DNA of 7,193 bases from Paracoccaceae bacterium (GTDB lineage: Bacteria > Pseudomonadota > Alphaproteobacteria > Rhodobacterales > Rhodobacteraceae): positions 1 through 7,193 of the forward strand of contig PWWF01000096.1 in NCBI GenBank assembly GCA_003561595.1, in the 5' to 3' direction. Below the pieces are notes generated by a model. The model did not search any database. It had not been told where the DNA came from and saw only the letters and a program-made list of their open reading frames with translations. Positions 5,666-7,193 of this stretch are shown here, piece by piece. The translations under genes were made by a program, and so were the position numbers. Within the stretch, counting starts at the first letter, position 1; each line of letters starts with the position of its first letter.

Positions 5666-6550
5666 TCAGGTTGTGGCGACATGGTCGGCGGCGATCTGCA
5701 GGGCATGTTCCAGCGCTTGCGCCCGCGATTGGCCCGCATGTTCGGCGGCCATATGCGCGGCCATGAAGGTATCGCCCGCGCCGGTCACGCGGCGGGGCTG
5801 CACGGCGGGCGGGGCGCGGGTGATCAGATCATGGGCATCGGCATCGGTCGCGGGCGCGGCGCCGCCGGTCACCAGCACCCGCGCCGCCCCGCGCGCCAGC
5901 ACGGCGCGGGCGGCATCGGGCGTGGTGGTAAAGGGCTGATCGCACAGCAACCCGGCCTCTTCGAGATTGACGTAGAAGGCAGTGCCCGGCCGGGTCAGGA
6001 ACGGGCGCAGGCGCCGCGCCTTGCCGTTGGAGGACGGGACCACCCGCAGATCGGCTTGGGCCAGCACCGGGTCTGTGGAAAGCTCATGCAACTGCGACCC
6101 GGTCAACCCGCCATCAAGCGCGATCATGCCAGTGAAGGGGGCTGCTTCCGTGCCCAGACGCCCATCGCGCAGCGGATCGGTCAGGCGCAGGCCCGCCGCC
6201 TCCATCGACTGCGAATCGGCAATGGCGGCGATCAGGCCGTTTGCATCCTCGATCGCCATATAGGCATCGGTGGGCAATTCATCCGCGCGGTGCAGATACG
6301 CCGTCGCGACCCCGCGCGCGTCCAGTTCCGCCACCAGTGCCGCGCCCATCATGTCGCGCCCTATGGCCGCCAGCAGCGCCGGGCGCTGGCCCTGCCGCGC
6401 CAGCGCCATGGCGATATTCAGCGCCACGCCGCCGGGCTGGCGTGTCATCCGCCCCGCGACATCGGCACCCAGCCGCATGGGCGCCGGGCTGCGCCCGATC
6501 ACATCCCAGAGCGCGGCCCCGATACACAGGATTGGCGGCAAATCTGTCAT
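5666..6550 (-). CDS. psuK: PfkB-family carbohydrate kinase, probable pseudouridine kinase (PsuK)
   Basis: This 294-aa protein is a ribokinase/PfkB-type sugar kinase. It shows the N-terminal strand ILCIGAALWDVIG (7-19), the sugar-binding QPGGVALNIAMALARQG (38-54), and the C-terminal signature VTGAGDTFMAAH with the catalytic base Asp in GAGD (about 257-260). PfkB substrates are hard to read from sequence. The assignment to pseudouridine comes mainly from the tight pairing with psuG, 19 bp downstream, the same arrangement as in E. coli and many bacteria. It would phosphorylate pseudouridine to the 5'-phosphate used by PsuG. The start is uncertain: ATG 6550 and ATG 6556 are both possible, neither has a clear Shine-Dalgarno, and the frame extends to a TTG at 6568. 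No pseudouridine transporter gene is in the window. Confidence 0.88.
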   Translation of the reverse strand: MTDLPPILCIGAALWDVIGRSPAPMRLGADVAGRMTRQPGGVALNIAMALARQGQRPALLAAIGRDMMGAALVAELDARGVATAYLHRADELPTDAYMAIEDANGLIAAIADSQSMEAAGLRLTDPLRDGRLGTEAAPFTGMIALDGGLTGSQLHELSTDPVLAQADLRVVPSSNGKARRLRPFLTRPGTAFYVNLEEAGLLCDQPFTTTPDAARAVLARGAARVLVTGGAAPATDADAHDLITRAPPAVQPRRVTGAGDTFMAAHMAAEHAGQSRAQALEHALQIAADHVATT

Positions 6551-6613
6551 CGCCATGTGGTGGCGCAACGGCGCGGAATTGGCAAGCGCTGGCCTGCACT
6601 GCTAGAGAGCGCC

Positions 6614-7120
6614 ATGATCGCGGATATGTCCGAACATCTGCTGGCCCATTACGTCACCGGACGCTGGCGCGCGCCGCTCGCGACTGGCGCTGTGGCTGTG
6701 TGTGCCGCGGACGGGCAGGTTCTGGGGCATGTGATCGCGGCGGGCGCGGCGGATATGGCCCGCGCGCAGGCGGGGCTGGCGCGTTGCGATGTAGCCGGGC
6801 TGCGCCGCGTGGCCGAAGCGCTGGACGCGGGCGCAGAGGCATTGGCGCAGGCCTGGGCCGTTCAGGCCGGGACTGCGCTGGATCTGGATGCGCTTGTGTC
6901 GGCAATAGTGCGCAGCAGCCGGGAATCAGGCGGGCTGCTTCGTGGCCCCCACGCAGCGCCGGATCTGGGCGCGGCGCTGGGCTCAGGGCTGCGTGGCGGG
7001 CTGATCTGGTGCCCGCCCCCCGGACAGGCGCTGTTCGCGACTGTCCTTGCGCAGCAGATCGTGCAGGCAGATATCGCGCCGGGGGCGTTCAATCTGCTGC
7101 ACACGCGCGATCAGATGTGA
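6614..7120 (+). CDS. Truncated aldehyde-dehydrogenase-like protein, N-terminal part only
   Basis: This 168-aa protein has strongly GC-biased third codon positions, so it is probably coding. It resembles the first part of an aldehyde dehydrogenase. YVTGRW (13-18) followed by a nucleotide-domain-like GQVLGHVIAAGAADMARAQ matches the usual start of that family. GGLIWCPPPGQALFATVLAQ (128-147) and APGAFNLL (155-162) match the KPSE...LPPGVFNVVTG region. The lysine of KPSE, which contacts the cofactor, is replaced by Cys133. The protein stops right there, so the catalytic Glu and Cys and the whole second domain are missing. It is either a remnant that kept an open frame or a short protein with a new role. 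ATG 6614 has a weak GAGAG 4 nt upstream; ATG 6626 is an alternative. It is divergent from psuK with 63 bp between starts. TTGGCA (6579-6584) with TGCTAGAGA (6600-6608) is a weak promoter candidate, implying an almost leaderless mRNA. Confidence 0.6.
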   Translation: MIADMSEHLLAHYVTGRWRAPLATGAVAVCAADGQVLGHVIAAGAADMARAQAGLARCDVAGLRRVAEALDAGAEALAQAWAVQAGTALDLDALVSAIVRSSRESGGLLRGPHAAPDLGAALGSGLRGGLIWCPPPGQALFATVLAQQIVQADIAPGAFNLLHTRDQM

Positions 7121-7193
7121 AACCGCGGGCCAAGGACGCGCTGCACCACATCGGCGCGGGTCATGCCACGGCGGGCCAGTTCCTGATCCGAGA
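7111..7193 (-). CDS. C-terminal end of a gene leaving the window, possibly DUF1127-like
   Basis: Only the last 26 codons and a TGA (7113-7111) are present. They translate to SDQELARRGMTRADVVQRV followed by LGPRFHI. The pattern L-x-x-R-G-h-T-R-x-D-h-h is common at the ends of small DUF1127-type proteins of Rhodobacteraceae, which are basic proteins of roughly 50-80 residues. All third positions but a few are G or C, as in the neighbouring genes. The stop overlaps the convergent aldehyde-dehydrogenase-like gene by 10 bp. That a gene ends here is likely; the family is a guess from a short match. Confidence 0.5.
   Translation of the reverse strand, partial: SDQELARRGMTRADVVQRVLGPRFHI

Noticed and set aside
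3961..5766. Plus-strand open frame of 601 codons
   Set aside because: It is antisense to DUF502 and psuG, both of which carry clear family residues; the translation is His/Gly/Arg/Gln-rich shadow.
5453..6613. Upstream part of a 555-codon plus-strand frame ending at 7120
   Set aside because: This part is antisense to psuG and psuK. Only the section from 6614 shows its own family similarity and coding pattern.

Overview
The window comes from a high-GC alphaproteobacterium, most likely a member of the Rhodobacteraceae. The evidence is the strongly GC-biased third codon positions, the protein types present, and long spurious open frames opposite nearly every real gene. No phage, IS element, CRISPR array, rRNA or tRNA is visible. 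It reads as ordinary metabolic chromosome with a few unusual spots.

Left part (1-1874). A minus-strand gene for a family 5 periplasmic substrate-binding protein of the YejA type runs off the left edge; only its last part is missing. The 288-bp divergent gap to the next gene holds a good sigma-70-like promoter, a 7-bp stem-loop and a textbook intrinsic terminator. Together they look like a transcription unit of about 75 nt: a small RNA, or a terminated leader of the downstream gene.

Middle (1875-4010). A canonical D-3-hydroxybutyrate dehydrogenase gene (bdhA) is followed, after an unusual 321-bp non-coding gap, by a patatin-like phospholipase gene. This is the bdhA-patD pairing known from Legionella pneumophila. 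BdhA links breakdown of polyhydroxybutyrate to acetoacetate and NADH; the patatin's substrate is not known from sequence.

Right part (3985-6550, minus strand). psuK and psuG form a two-gene pseudouridine salvage unit: the kinase makes pseudouridine 5'-phosphate and the glycosidase splits it to uracil and ribose 5-phosphate. A DUF502 membrane-protein gene follows 51 bp downstream on the same strand and may be co-transcribed. Its 3' end overlaps the convergent patatin gene by 26 bp.

Right edge (6614-7193). Divergent from psuK is a 168-aa protein that looks like the first part of an aldehyde dehydrogenase, stopping before the catalytic domain. It overlaps tail-to-tail by 10 bp with the C-terminal end of a minus-strand gene that leaves the window, possibly a small DUF1127-like protein.

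No clearly new multi-gene system was found. The best leads are the small RNA or leader at about 1700-1774, the truncated aldehyde-dehydrogenase-like protein, and the bdhA-patatin pair with its odd spacer.
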